From an uncultured Phycisphaerales bacterium (lineage in GTDB: Bacteria > Planctomycetota > Phycisphaerae > Phycisphaerales > UBA1924): a stretch of 16,191 nt of DNA. Below, piece by piece: positions 6,244 to 13,197 of the stretch. The translations under genes and the position numbers were made by a program. Where the stretch lies: NCBI GenBank assembly GCA_937879825.1, contig CALFMQ010000370.1, forward strand, positions 1 to 16,191. The letters run 5' to 3'. The notes under the pieces were generated by a model. It saw only the letters and a list, made by a program, of their open reading frames with translations. It made no database searches and was not told the DNA's origin. Position 1 is the first letter of the stretch; every line of letters starts with the position of its first letter.

Positions 6244-8571
6244 ATGACGATAAAGATGATCGATCCGGTGTGCGGCATGAGCGTCGAGAAGGGGCGTGAG
6301 GCCGCGGCGATCTCGCACGAAGGGCACGAGTATCTGTTCTGCAGCGTTCACTGCGCCGGCAAGTTCAAGGCGAACCCTACTCAGTACGCCGAAGCACCGA
6401 AAGACGCGGGGCACTCGTGCTGTTCCCACGGCGCGGCCAAGCCGAAGCCCGACGGGCCCAAGGACGCGATCTACACATGCCCCATGCACCCGGAGATCCG
6501 GCAGGTCGGCCCGGGCGACTGCCCGAAGTGCGGCATGGCGCTTGAGCCGCTCGACGCCACAGCGGAGGAAGACGACACCGAACTTCGAAACATGACGCGC
6601 CGGCTCTGGGTCGCCGCCGCGCTCACAACGCCGCTGCTCCTGTATGTCATGGGCAATATGCTGCTCGGGCACCCGTTGCACAGGTGGATCAGCCCGACGC
6701 TCTCGCAGTGGGGCGAGCTGGTCCTCGCGACGCCGGTCGTTCTCTGGTGCGCGTGGCCGTTCTTCGTTCGTGGGGTGCGCTCGATCCGCGCGATGCACCC
6801 GAACATGTGGACGCTCATCTCGATCGGTGTCTCGATCGCCTACATCTTCAGCGTGGTCGCGACGCTCGCCCCCGAGTGGTTCCCGGAGTCTTTGCGAAGT
6901 GAGTCGGGGCGCGTGCCCGTGTACTTCGAAGCCGCGGCCGTCATCGTCACGCTCGTCCTGCTCGGACAGGTCATGGAACTCCGGGCCCGACGGCGCACGG
7001 GCGGCGCGATCCGCGAGCTGCTCGAACTCGCGCCGCCGACGGCAAGGCGACTCAACGCCGACGGATCCGAGGAAGAAGTCTCGGTCGATGTGCTCGAGAC
7101 GGGGGATCGGGTCCGTGTCCGTCCCGGCGACAAGATTCCCATCGATGGCGAGGTCGAAGAGGGTCGCAGCACCATCGACGAGTCGATGCTGACCGGTGAG
7201 CCGGTGCCCGTCGAGAAGTCGAAGGGCGATGATGTGACCGGCGGGACACTCAACAAGACCGGTGCGTTCGTCATGCGCGTCAGCCGGACCGGCTCGGAGA
7301 CCACGCTCGCGCGGATTGTGCAGATGGTCGCCGAGGCCCAGCGATCGCGAGCGCCGATCCAGCGACTCGCCGACACGGTGGCGGCGTGGTTCGTGCCCAT
7401 CGTGGTCGCGGTCGCCCTGATCGCGTTTATCGTGTGGATGCTCGTCGGCCCCGCGCCGGCGTTCAGTTATGCGCTTGTCGCGGCGGTCTCGGTGCTGATC
7501 ATCGCGTGCCCGTGCGCCTTGGGGCTCGCCACGCCGATGTCGATCATGGTCGCGGCGGGCAGGGGGGCCAAACAGGGCGTCCTCATCAAGAACGCGGCGG
7601 CGCTGGAGGCATTCGAAGATGTCGACACGATCGTCGTCGATAAGACCGGCACGCTGACCGAGGGCCGACCCGAACTGGTCGTGGTGGAACTCACGGAAGA
7701 CCTCGACGAGCCGCGCACGCTGGCGATGATCGCCGCCGCCGAGCGCAGCAGCGAGCATCCGCTGGCCGAAGCGATCGTCACCGGCCTCGAGTCGCGCACC
7801 GAGTCCCGGCTCGAAGCCGAGTTATTCGAAAGCATCACCGGCAAGGGAATCATCGCGGAAATCGACGGCTCCCGAGTCGCGATCGGTTCGCCGGCGCTCA
7901 TGCACGATGAAGGCGTTGAAACAGGCCCGATGACGCAGGCCGCCGAGTCGAACCGGGCAAAGGGCGGCACTTCGATGTTCGTCGCTATCGACGGGCGGCT
8001 CGCCGGGCTCCTCGGGGTCACCGATCCGATCAAGAAAACCACGCGGGCCGCGATCAGCGCGCTCCACGAGGCGGGGCTGACGGTCGTCATGCTCACGGGC
8101 GATAATCGGACGACCGCACAGGCGATCGCCGAGCAACTGGGTATCGATCGCGTCGAAGCCGAGGTCCTGCCGGACCAGAAAGCCGAGGTGATCCGAAAAC
8201 TCCAGGGCGAGGGGCACAAGGTCGCGATGGCGGGAGACGGCGTCAACGACGCGCCGGCGTTGGCGCAGGCCGACATCGGTGTCGCGATGGGCACCGGCGC
8301 GGGCGTCGCGATCGAGAGCGCCGCCATCACGCTTGTCGGGGGCGATCTCAATGGTCTCGTCAGAGCGCGAGAGTTGAGCAACGCCACCATGCGGAACATC
8401 CGCCAGAACCTGTTCTTCGCATTCGCCTACAACGCCGCGGGCGTGCCCATCGCCGCGGGGGTCCTGTATCCGATCTTCGGCCTGCTCCTGAGCCCCATGC
8501 TCGCCGCCGCCGCCATGAGTTTCAGTTCGGTGTCGGTGATCGCCAATGCGCTGCGGCTGCGTATCAGGTAG
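6244..8571 (+). CDS. copA: Cu(+)-exporting P1B-type ATPase with N-terminal YHS and heavy-metal-binding domains
   Basis: I prefer the ATG at 6244 because GAGGA (6232-6236) sits 7 bases before it. An ATG at 6223 overlapping the oxidase stop is the alternative and adds 7 residues. In the 775-residue protein a YHS module (DPVCGM at 7-12, with C33 and C37) comes first. A heavy-metal-binding domain follows (CPMH 79-82, CPKCGM 93-98). Neither is the usual HMA ferredoxin-like domain. The ATPase core is complete: TGE (318-320), the CPC metal motif (422-424), DKTGTLT with phosphorylated D466, the HP motif (505-506) and GDGVND (664-669). YN in helix 7 (729-730) and MSFSS in helix 8 (758-762) fit the P1B-1 Cu(+)/Ag(+) class. 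It should pump cytosolic Cu(I) outward, feeding the periplasmic oxidase and efflux pump. It is the last gene of the high-GC operon. Confidence 0.94.
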   Translation: MTIKMIDPVCGMSVEKGREAAAISHEGHEYLFCSVHCAGKFKANPTQYAEAPKDAGHSCCSHGAAKPKPDGPKDAIYTCPMHPEIRQVGPGDCPKCGMALEPLDATAEEDDTELRNMTRRLWVAAALTTPLLLYVMGNMLLGHPLHRWISPTLSQWGELVLATPVVLWCAWPFFVRGVRSIRAMHPNMWTLISIGVSIAYIFSVVATLAPEWFPESLRSESGRVPVYFEAAAVIVTLVLLGQVMELRARRRTGGAIRELLELAPPTARRLNADGSEEEVSVDVLETGDRVRVRPGDKIPIDGEVEEGRSTIDESMLTGEPVPVEKSKGDDVTGGTLNKTGAFVMRVSRTGSETTLARIVQMVAEAQRSRAPIQRLADTVAAWFVPIVVAVALIAFIVWMLVGPAPAFSYALVAAVSVLIIACPCALGLATPMSIMVAAGRGAKQGVLIKNAAALEAFEDVDTIVVDKTGTLTEGRPELVVVELTEDLDEPRTLAMIAAAERSSEHPLAEAIVTGLESRTESRLEAELFESITGKGIIAEIDGSRVAIGSPALMHDEGVETGPMTQAAESNRAKGGTSMFVAIDGRLAGLLGVTDPIKKTTRAAISALHEAGLTVVMLTGDNRTTAQAIAEQLGIDRVEAEVLPDQKAEVIRKLQGEGHKVAMAGDGVNDAPALAQADIGVAMGTGAGVAIESAAITLVGGDLNGLVRARELSNATMRNIRQNLFFAFAYNAAGVPIAAGVLYPIFGLLLSPMLAAAAMSFSSVSVIANALRLRIR

Positions 8572-8839
8572 AGGGGCACTCCGGCCGATTGCGCCTGTGG
8601 AAACTCCGGAGTTTCTTCGCGGTTCGACTAGATCTTCGCAAATCCTGTAGTGCAACAATTTAACACTGGCAACTGACTAGGCATCAAGTGCCCTATGGCA
8701 CAAAGCCCTACGAGTTCGCGAGTTACGCGATCTGGGTGAAAGGCGTACGCGTACTCAATGCCCGTATCGCAGCCTACACATACGATGTCACAGTTCTCGG
8801 GTACGAAGACGACTATCCGGTTGGGGTAGTGTTGTATGC
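8572..8839. other. Non-coding stretch at the composition change after copA
   Basis: The DNA becomes clearly more AT-rich here than in the copper operon; for example 8641-8700 is about 45% GC by direct count. It contains the 14-bp palindrome AAACTCCGGAGTTT (8601-8614). A frame open from a GTG at 8688 runs into the next gene but has no ribosome site and is judged spurious. I see no clear promoter, no tRNA fragment and no U-rich terminator. Confidence 0.5.
8601..8614. repeat. Perfect 14-bp palindrome downstream of copA
   Basis: AAACTCCGGAGTTT reads the same on both strands and lies 30 bp after the ATPase stop. With the flanking G8600 and C8615 it could make a short stem, but the loop would be only CCGG and no T-run follows directly. 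It is a poor factor-independent terminator; a protein-binding site or an element-edge sequence is equally possible. Confidence 0.4.
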
Positions 8840-9433
8840 ATGGAACCGTCGCCGCTTTCCGATTGGTCGACCTCGGAACTATGGGGCAGACTTTTCAAGT
8901 TGGCTCGTCCATATCTCGAAGAGTGCGATCTCAACACCATTGAGTCAATCAGTCGTGAGTTGACTCGTCGATACGAAGGTTCTCAAACCTCTGACGATCT
9001 ACGGAGTCAGCTGGCTTCTCTTGTCATCGCTGCTAGATCAATGTGTGAGGCACCAAGACCTGATCTGTCTCCGAAAAGCATGGCTCGCCATCTCCGAGGC
9101 GAGGCCAGCGAGTTCGATGTGGCGTCAGCCAGACTCGGAGCGATCAGGAAGTCCGTTGAAATGTGTCTGCCATCCCTTGAGTTGTCGAAGGAGGATGGCT
9201 ATCGCCCAATGAGTGTGGAACAAGCCGAAGTCCTCAAGGCGATCACTTCTGCTCCCACCTTGTTGTTAATTGTCGACATTGCCGCCATCACCGGTCTCAG
9301 TCCGCGCACAGTTGGCGATATTTGCAGAGTGCTTGAGAAGAGAGGGCTGATTACTCGGCCGCAAGGAAAGCGCAAGGGAGTAGGGGCTACTGAGGCAGGC
9401 AGAAATGTGTCATCAACGCTGAATCGCCTATGA
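8840..9433 (+). CDS. Winged-helix domain protein, probable regulator of the integrated element
   Basis: The 197-residue product is not recognised as a named family. Its last third (about 128-190) reads as a MarR/ArsR-like winged helix. A helix starts at EQAEVLKAI, then comes DIAAITGLSPRTVGDICRVLEKRGLI, which has the spacing of a helix-turn-helix plus recognition helix. A basic wing follows (TRPQGKRKGVGAT). The N-terminal part is helical and polar without a recognisable fold. Codon use is less GC-biased than in the copper operon and in the fab cluster, consistent with acquired DNA. The start is uncertain: GGGGTAG at about 8823-8829 is a weak ribosome site. Its stop lies inside an inverted repeat (9424-9438) ahead of the next gene set. 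It may regulate that set, which is an inference. Confidence 0.6.
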   Translation: MEPSPLSDWSTSELWGRLFKLARPYLEECDLNTIESISRELTRRYEGSQTSDDLRSQLASLVIAARSMCEAPRPDLSPKSMARHLRGEASEFDVASARLGAIRKSVEMCLPSLELSKEDGYRPMSVEQAEVLKAITSAPTLLLIVDIAAITGLSPRTVGDICRVLEKRGLITRPQGKRKGVGATEAGRNVSSTLNRL

Positions 9434-9438
9434 GGCGA
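9424..9438. repeat. Inverted repeat TCGCCT-ATG-AGGCGA, candidate operator
   Basis: A perfect 6-3-6 inverted repeat spanning the stop of the winged-helix gene. A near-identical copy lies at 9491-9505 and a single half-site TCGCCT at 9469-9474. Together they bracket the candidate promoter at 9450-9479, as expected for an operator pair bound by one of the neighbouring HTH proteins. Confidence 0.45.
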
Positions 9439-9449
9439 CTAGCCGGTTG

Positions 9450-9479
9450 TTGACGATTTGCCAACTATTCGCCTCTAAC
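9450..9479 (+). promoter_or_regulatory. Candidate sigma70-type promoter for the HTH operon
   Basis: TTGACG (9450-9455), an 18-bp spacer and TCTAAC (9474-9479) resemble -35 and -10 boxes. It sits in the short gap between the winged-helix gene and the overlapping HTH genes and is flanked by inverted repeats. The -10 box overlaps the TCGCCT half-site. Sequence evidence only; planctomycete promoters are often poorly conserved. Confidence 0.35.
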
Positions 9480-9490
9480 TTTCCTCCTGT

Positions 9491-9505
9491 TTGCCTACAA
9501 GGCGA
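9491..9505. repeat. Inverted repeat TTGCCT-ACA-AGGCGA, second candidate operator copy
   Basis: Same 6-3-6 design as 9424-9438, with one changed base in the left arm. It lies just downstream of the candidate -10 box. A TTG codon at 9491 that could start the next ORF falls inside it, which makes the later ATG at 9530 the more natural start and leaves this sequence as leader DNA. Confidence 0.45.
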
Positions 9506-9529
9506 GCGAACACATGGCACCGTATTGCG

Positions 9530-9742
9530 ATGTCGCAGCGGGAACTTCTAAATCTCTGTCAAATGGCGCGAAGGCTTGAAGTGCCAGTTCAGTGGCTTCG
9601 ACAGGAAGCTACTGCGCATCGACTACCCCATGTTCGGGCGGGAAGGACTCTGCTGTTCAATCCAACTGCTGTCGAGCGTGTGCTTCTGGTGCGCGCATCC
9701 CAAAAAATGAAGGAGCATTGCAGTGCGAGAACACAAAGATAA
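9530..9742 (+). CDS. Small excisionase-like helix-turn-helix protein
   Basis: About 70 residues from ATG 9530; an in-frame TTG at 9491 would add 13 residues, and neither has a strong ribosome site. The sequence LLNLCQMARRLEVPVQWLRQEA, with a later RAGRTLLFNPTAVERVLL, matches the MerR/excisionase-type HTH layout: a helix pair, a wing with a hydrophobic 'F/Y-x-x-x-A-V' strand-helix, and a short tail. Such proteins bend DNA for integrase directionality or act as small repressors. It overlaps the next gene by 20 bp, so the two are probably co-translated. Lower GC than the flanking operons. Function is inferred from the fold and from the integrase in the same element. Confidence 0.65.
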   Translation: MSQRELLNLCQMARRLEVPVQWLRQEATAHRLPHVRAGRTLLFNPTAVERVLLVRASQKMKEHCSARTQR

Positions 9743-10067
9743 GCATCGATCCAACAATGGCGCGTCCCAGCCGGCAAGCAAGCGACGCGCACAATCGACC
9801 AATCGGAGTGTATCGAACGATCTCACGAAGTCCAATACAGTCGTGGGTTCTGGCTCAATACAGTTGGATCCGCTCGGCGTACTTGCAGTTGATGTGCAGA
9901 CTGCAGGTCGAATGCTGGGCATCAGCACTCGCACTACTTGGCAGTTCGTTAGCACCGGAGCACTCGGCAGCTGTCTGATCGGGCGGCGCCGTGTTGTACC
10001 CGTTGAAGCTATCCGAGCATTTCTCGCCGATCATGCCTCTCGAACTCGTAAGGGGGTGGTGCGGTGA
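9723..10067 (+). CDS. Excisionase/HTH_17-like DNA-binding protein
   Basis: The GTG at 9723 is chosen because AAGGAG (9710-9715) precedes it by 7 bases. The 114-residue product has a polar, Lys/Arg/Ser-rich disordered N-terminus (1-48). A compact HTH domain follows (about 53-103): LAVDVQTAGRMLGISTRT, then the wing CLIGRRRVVPVEAIRAFL, the classic excisionase-family pattern. It begins inside the previous gene, and its TGA overlaps the GTG of the next (GTGA), so three HTH genes form one tightly coupled unit. Two consecutive excisionase-like proteins could act as a directionality factor and a repressor; which is which cannot be told from sequence. Confidence 0.72.
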   Translation: MREHKDKHRSNNGASQPASKRRAQSTNRSVSNDLTKSNTVVGSGSIQLDPLGVLAVDVQTAGRMLGISTRTTWQFVSTGALGSCLIGRRRVVPVEAIRAFLADHASRTRKGVVR

Positions 10068-10888
10068 GTAATCAAATGACCGGAGAACTTTGGGGCCTTC
10101 CAGCAATAACGACTCTTATTGGCCCCGCGAATCTCGGTAGACGAGCCAGCCACGTGCTCTATGCCGCTGCGACAATGGCGGATTGGAAGACCGGCGAACT
10201 CAGAGCCTCAAACGAACAGATCGCGATGGCAGCGTGTCTCTCAAGGCGCACGGTCATTCGAGCGATGAAAGAACTCCGCGAAATCGGGATCATCTACATC
10301 ATCCGCCGCTCTGATGGGCGACTTCCAAATCGTCAGGCGATCAACCTGGAGCGGCTAAAGGAACTCGCGGCGATGGAGCGAGTAGGGACCGGTGTCACAT
10401 CTGACACGATGCCATCGGCCGGTGACAACGGGGTGTGCAACAGTGACATGACGTCACACACTCATTCTCCTCAGGAACACATCAAAGAATTAGAGACTCG
10501 GTCAGAAAGTAGACCCATTGAACCTCAATACGCAAATGCTCCTTGGACGCAACTCCTGGTCGGATGGTTGGGGCAACTCGAAGCGGACAAAGTCAGGAAG
10601 CAATTCAAAGCATCGCGGATCAAAGAAGTCGTTGAGTATGTCCAACGAGCGATTCTCACCGGAAGGCTTCGCCGTGGAGAACCTGTCCGAGATCCGGGTC
10701 GCCTCGCACTGGCAGTCCTTCGAAAGAACACACCTCAAGCCGGACGCACCGAGGTCGGCAATTTTAGTGCGGCCGTTGAATCGCTCAGAGGCTGCAGGGC
10801 CTCCCGACCCGGTCGCGGGGAGTTGCGATCAGAACTCGAAGCCCTCTCTCAATCTCTGTACGAAATGGAAGAGAGCCAGGCGCGTTGA
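10064..10888 (+). CDS. Replication-initiator-like helix-turn-helix protein
   Basis: The GTG start at 10064 (AAGGGGG at 10050-10056 upstream) overlaps the previous stop by four bases; an ATG at 10076 is the alternative. The 274-residue protein has an HTH_36-type winged helix near 30-95 (ELRASNEQIAMAACLSRRTV, then IRAMKELREIGIIYIIRR). This resembles the N-terminal domain of phage or plasmid replisome organisers such as O- and DnaD-like proteins. A Ser/Thr/Asp-rich linker (about 105-150) joins a helical C-terminal domain (about 155-270). The linker DNA carries TGACA words at exact 21-bp intervals, reminiscent of the lambda origin inside gene O. A plain transcription regulator is the main alternative. 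No helicase, primase or terminase gene accompanies it here. Confidence 0.62.
   Translation: MSNQMTGELWGLPAITTLIGPANLGRRASHVLYAAATMADWKTGELRASNEQIAMAACLSRRTVIRAMKELREIGIIYIIRRSDGRLPNRQAINLERLKELAAMERVGTGVTSDTMPSAGDNGVCNSDMTSHTHSPQEHIKELETRSESRPIEPQYANAPWTQLLVGWLGQLEADKVRKQFKASRIKEVVEYVQRAILTGRLRRGEPVRDPGRLALAVLRKNTPQAGRTEVGNFSAAVESLRGCRASRPGRGELRSELEALSQSLYEMEESQAR
10392..10457. repeat. Phased TGACA repeats and inverted repeats inside the initiator-like gene (iteron-like)
   Basis: TGACA occurs at 10402, 10423 and 10444, exactly 21 bp apart (two helical turns). The first copy is the right arm of a perfect inverted repeat GTGTCA-CATC-TGACAC (10392-10407). The last forms GTGAC-ATGAC-GTCAC (10443-10457). 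A more AT-rich stretch follows (about 10461-10540). This could be an iteron-type origin or an operator. Because 21 bp equals seven codons, a heptad-like protein repeat (Asp every seven residues) is an alternative cause. Confidence 0.35.
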
Positions 10889-11178
10889 GATTGAAATCGC
10901 AAATGTCCCCTTCCTTGTCCCATCTCCGGTCTCCCCGGAGTCGACTTCTTCGGACCGATTTAAGAGACGAAAACCAGCGTTGCTGATCAGGAAACCCAGT
11001 TTCAAGAGCCCGATAGGTAAATCGCGAGAGCCATGGAACAGTGATGGAACGCTGCGGTCTTTGTCGTACGAGGTCAGAGTCCTTGGGGCCCTATTGGTAA
11101 GTCAGAAACCGACGTGGAGAGGGCGGGGTTCCGAGCACCGTTTCGCCAGTCGTGAAGCCGTACAGTTTGCAAGTCTAA
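10889..11178. other. Non-coding stretch of about 290 bp between the HTH operon and the integrase
   Basis: No convincing gene on either strand; a frame overlapping the HTH gene stays open through here but has no start signal or recognisable product. It contains a hairpin (10924-10940), two ATGGAAC words 11 bp apart (11033-11039 and 11044-11050) and several short palindromes. For such elements this is where integrase and excisionase arm sites or a control RNA could lie, but nothing proves that. Confidence 0.4.
10924..10940 (+). terminator. Weak hairpin, possible terminator of the HTH operon
   Basis: CTCCGG-TCTCC-CCGGAG forms a 6-bp GC stem with a 5-base loop, 36 bp after the initiator-like gene. 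The following tract (TCGACTTCTT) is only partly T-rich. CGGTC (10927-10931) could instead pair with GACCG (10953-10957), a competing fold. Termination is therefore uncertain. Confidence 0.25.
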
Positions 11179-11304
11179 ATGGCCGAAAAATGGCGTTTGT
11201 TCCGAGAGTCTTACGAGCTTGCACTTTTGCCCGAGATGTCGGAAGGTCGTGTCATGACACGCTATCGAAATCCGTACAAATGCCAGTGTGAGGTCGAGGA
11301 GTAG
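11179..11304 (+). CDS. Possible 41-residue protein directly upstream of the integrase
   Basis: ATG at 11179 (immediately after an in-frame TAA) to TAG at 11302-11304, two bases before the integrase ATG. The product starts MAEKWRLFRESYELALLPEM and ends with RYRNPYKCQCEVEE. It has a balanced composition with several aromatic residues and a CxC, unlike the low-complexity shadows typical of GC-rich DNA. No clear ribosome site precedes the ATG, and GAGGAG near its end serves the integrase. It matches no family I know. Its position suggests a leader or coupled small protein of the integrase transcript. It may also be a chance frame. Confidence 0.35.
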   Translation: MAEKWRLFRESYELALLPEMSEGRVMTRYRNPYKCQCEVEE

Positions 11305-11306
11305 CG

Positions 11307-12710
<1,404 letters not shown>

Positions 12711-12742
12711 GAACCGGGCCATTCCGCCCGGTGCAGCCCCCA

Positions 12743-12770
12743 AGTGTATCGACATCCCGCCCCCCGTCCA
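12743..12770 (-). promoter_or_regulatory. Candidate promoter of tRNA-Lys
   Basis: On the minus strand TGGACG (12765-12770), a 16-bp spacer and TACACT (12743-12748) each match four of six consensus bases. The -10 box ends 32 bp before the tRNA 5' end, leaving room for a short 5' leader removed by RNase P. Confidence 0.38.
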
Positions 12771-12818
12771 GTCACCCGCCCGCGCCCCGGGCCCCGGTGC
12801 CGCAAACCTTCCAAATCT

Positions 12819-12847
12819 TTGACACTCCACCCCCCCTCGGATACCCT
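12819..12847 (+). promoter_or_regulatory. Candidate sigma70-type promoter for the rpmF-plsX-fab cluster
   Basis: A perfect TTGACA (12819-12824) is followed at 17 bp by TACCCT (12842-12847), a half-match to the -10 box. It lies about 145 bp before rpmF, the first gene of the cluster, giving a leader that could carry control signals. It is the best promoter-like sequence in the gap. Confidence 0.45.
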
Positions 12848-12990
12848 CTCCCCTCTGGCTCCCGCCCGCGGGAACCGCCAGGTGGTGAATCGGATCCTGT
12901 CATTCATATAGATTCAAACACCGGCGACGGCTCGTCCGTCACCACCGCGTCATCGGTATCCGACGCGGCAGCGCCGGAAGAGGTCGGAAC

Positions 12991-13191
12991 ATGCACCCTA
13001 CCCATAGAATTAGCCCGGGCCGTCAGCGTCGTCGTCGCAGCCATCACGCGCTCGACGCCAAGTTCCCCGGTCTCTGCCCCGTGACGGGCAATCTCAAGCA
13101 GCACCATCGCGCGTGCAAGGCCTCCGGCTTCGTCCGTCCCGGCCTCACCATCCGGATCCCGAAGCTCGGAATCGGTACCCACGAGGGCTAA
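12991..13191 (+). CDS. rpmF: 50S ribosomal protein bL32
   Basis: The 66-residue product has the diagnostic bL32 N-terminus with RISPGRQRRRRSHHAL, followed by the short ribbon region. ATG 12991 has GGAAGAGG at about 12976-12983. It lies 6 bp before plsX, the usual bacterial pairing of rpmF with fatty-acid and phospholipid genes. Normal zinc-type bL32 has two CxxC pairs. Here they read CPVT and CKAS, so only two of four cysteines remain and zinc binding by the classical ribbon is doubtful. The C-terminus is extended by about 15 residues (RPGLTIRIPKLGIGTHEG). Location in the cluster and the strong N-terminal motif make the identity firm despite these changes. Confidence 0.92.
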   Translation: MHPTHRISPGRQRRRRSHHALDAKFPGLCPVTGNLKQHHRACKASGFVRPGLTIRIPKLGIGTHEG

Positions 13192-13197
13192 TCACTC

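Larger units (their letters stand above)
12711..12990. other. Intergenic region between the divergent tRNA-Lys and rpmF
   Basis: About 280 bp with runs of C and no convincing gene. Translated frames crossing the tRNA are artefacts. It holds candidate promoters pointing both ways (see 12743-12770 and 12819-12847) and the long rpmF leader. The element did not disrupt it. Confidence 0.5.

Noticed and set aside
6220..7758. Long minus-strand frame opposite copA, and another at 4649-6223 opposite the oxidase
   Set aside because: Both are antisense shadows. The plus-strand proteins have full motif sets, and the shadows are His/Arg/Asp-rich without domains.
1..8571. A copper-responsive regulator (CueR, CsoR, CopY or two-component) within the operon
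   Set aside because: None of the genes encodes one. The Cys modules are in exported or transporter proteins without DNA-binding regions.
8620..8650. GGTTCGA near 8621, considered as a remnant of the tRNA T-arm marking the left element end
   Set aside because: It is in the opposite orientation to that required for a direct repeat with the tRNA-Lys 3' end, and similarity stops after seven bases.
8688..8963. 91-residue frame from GTG ahead of the winged-helix gene
   Set aside because: It overlaps the better-supported gene by over 120 bp, has no ribosome site and shows no recognisable domain. It is kept in mind only as a possible decayed gene.
10518..11291. 257-residue plus-strand frame overlapping the initiator-like gene and filling the gap after it
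   Set aside because: Its first half is a shifted shadow of the HTH protein and its second half has no coding character or start signal. I treat 10889-11178 as non-coding.
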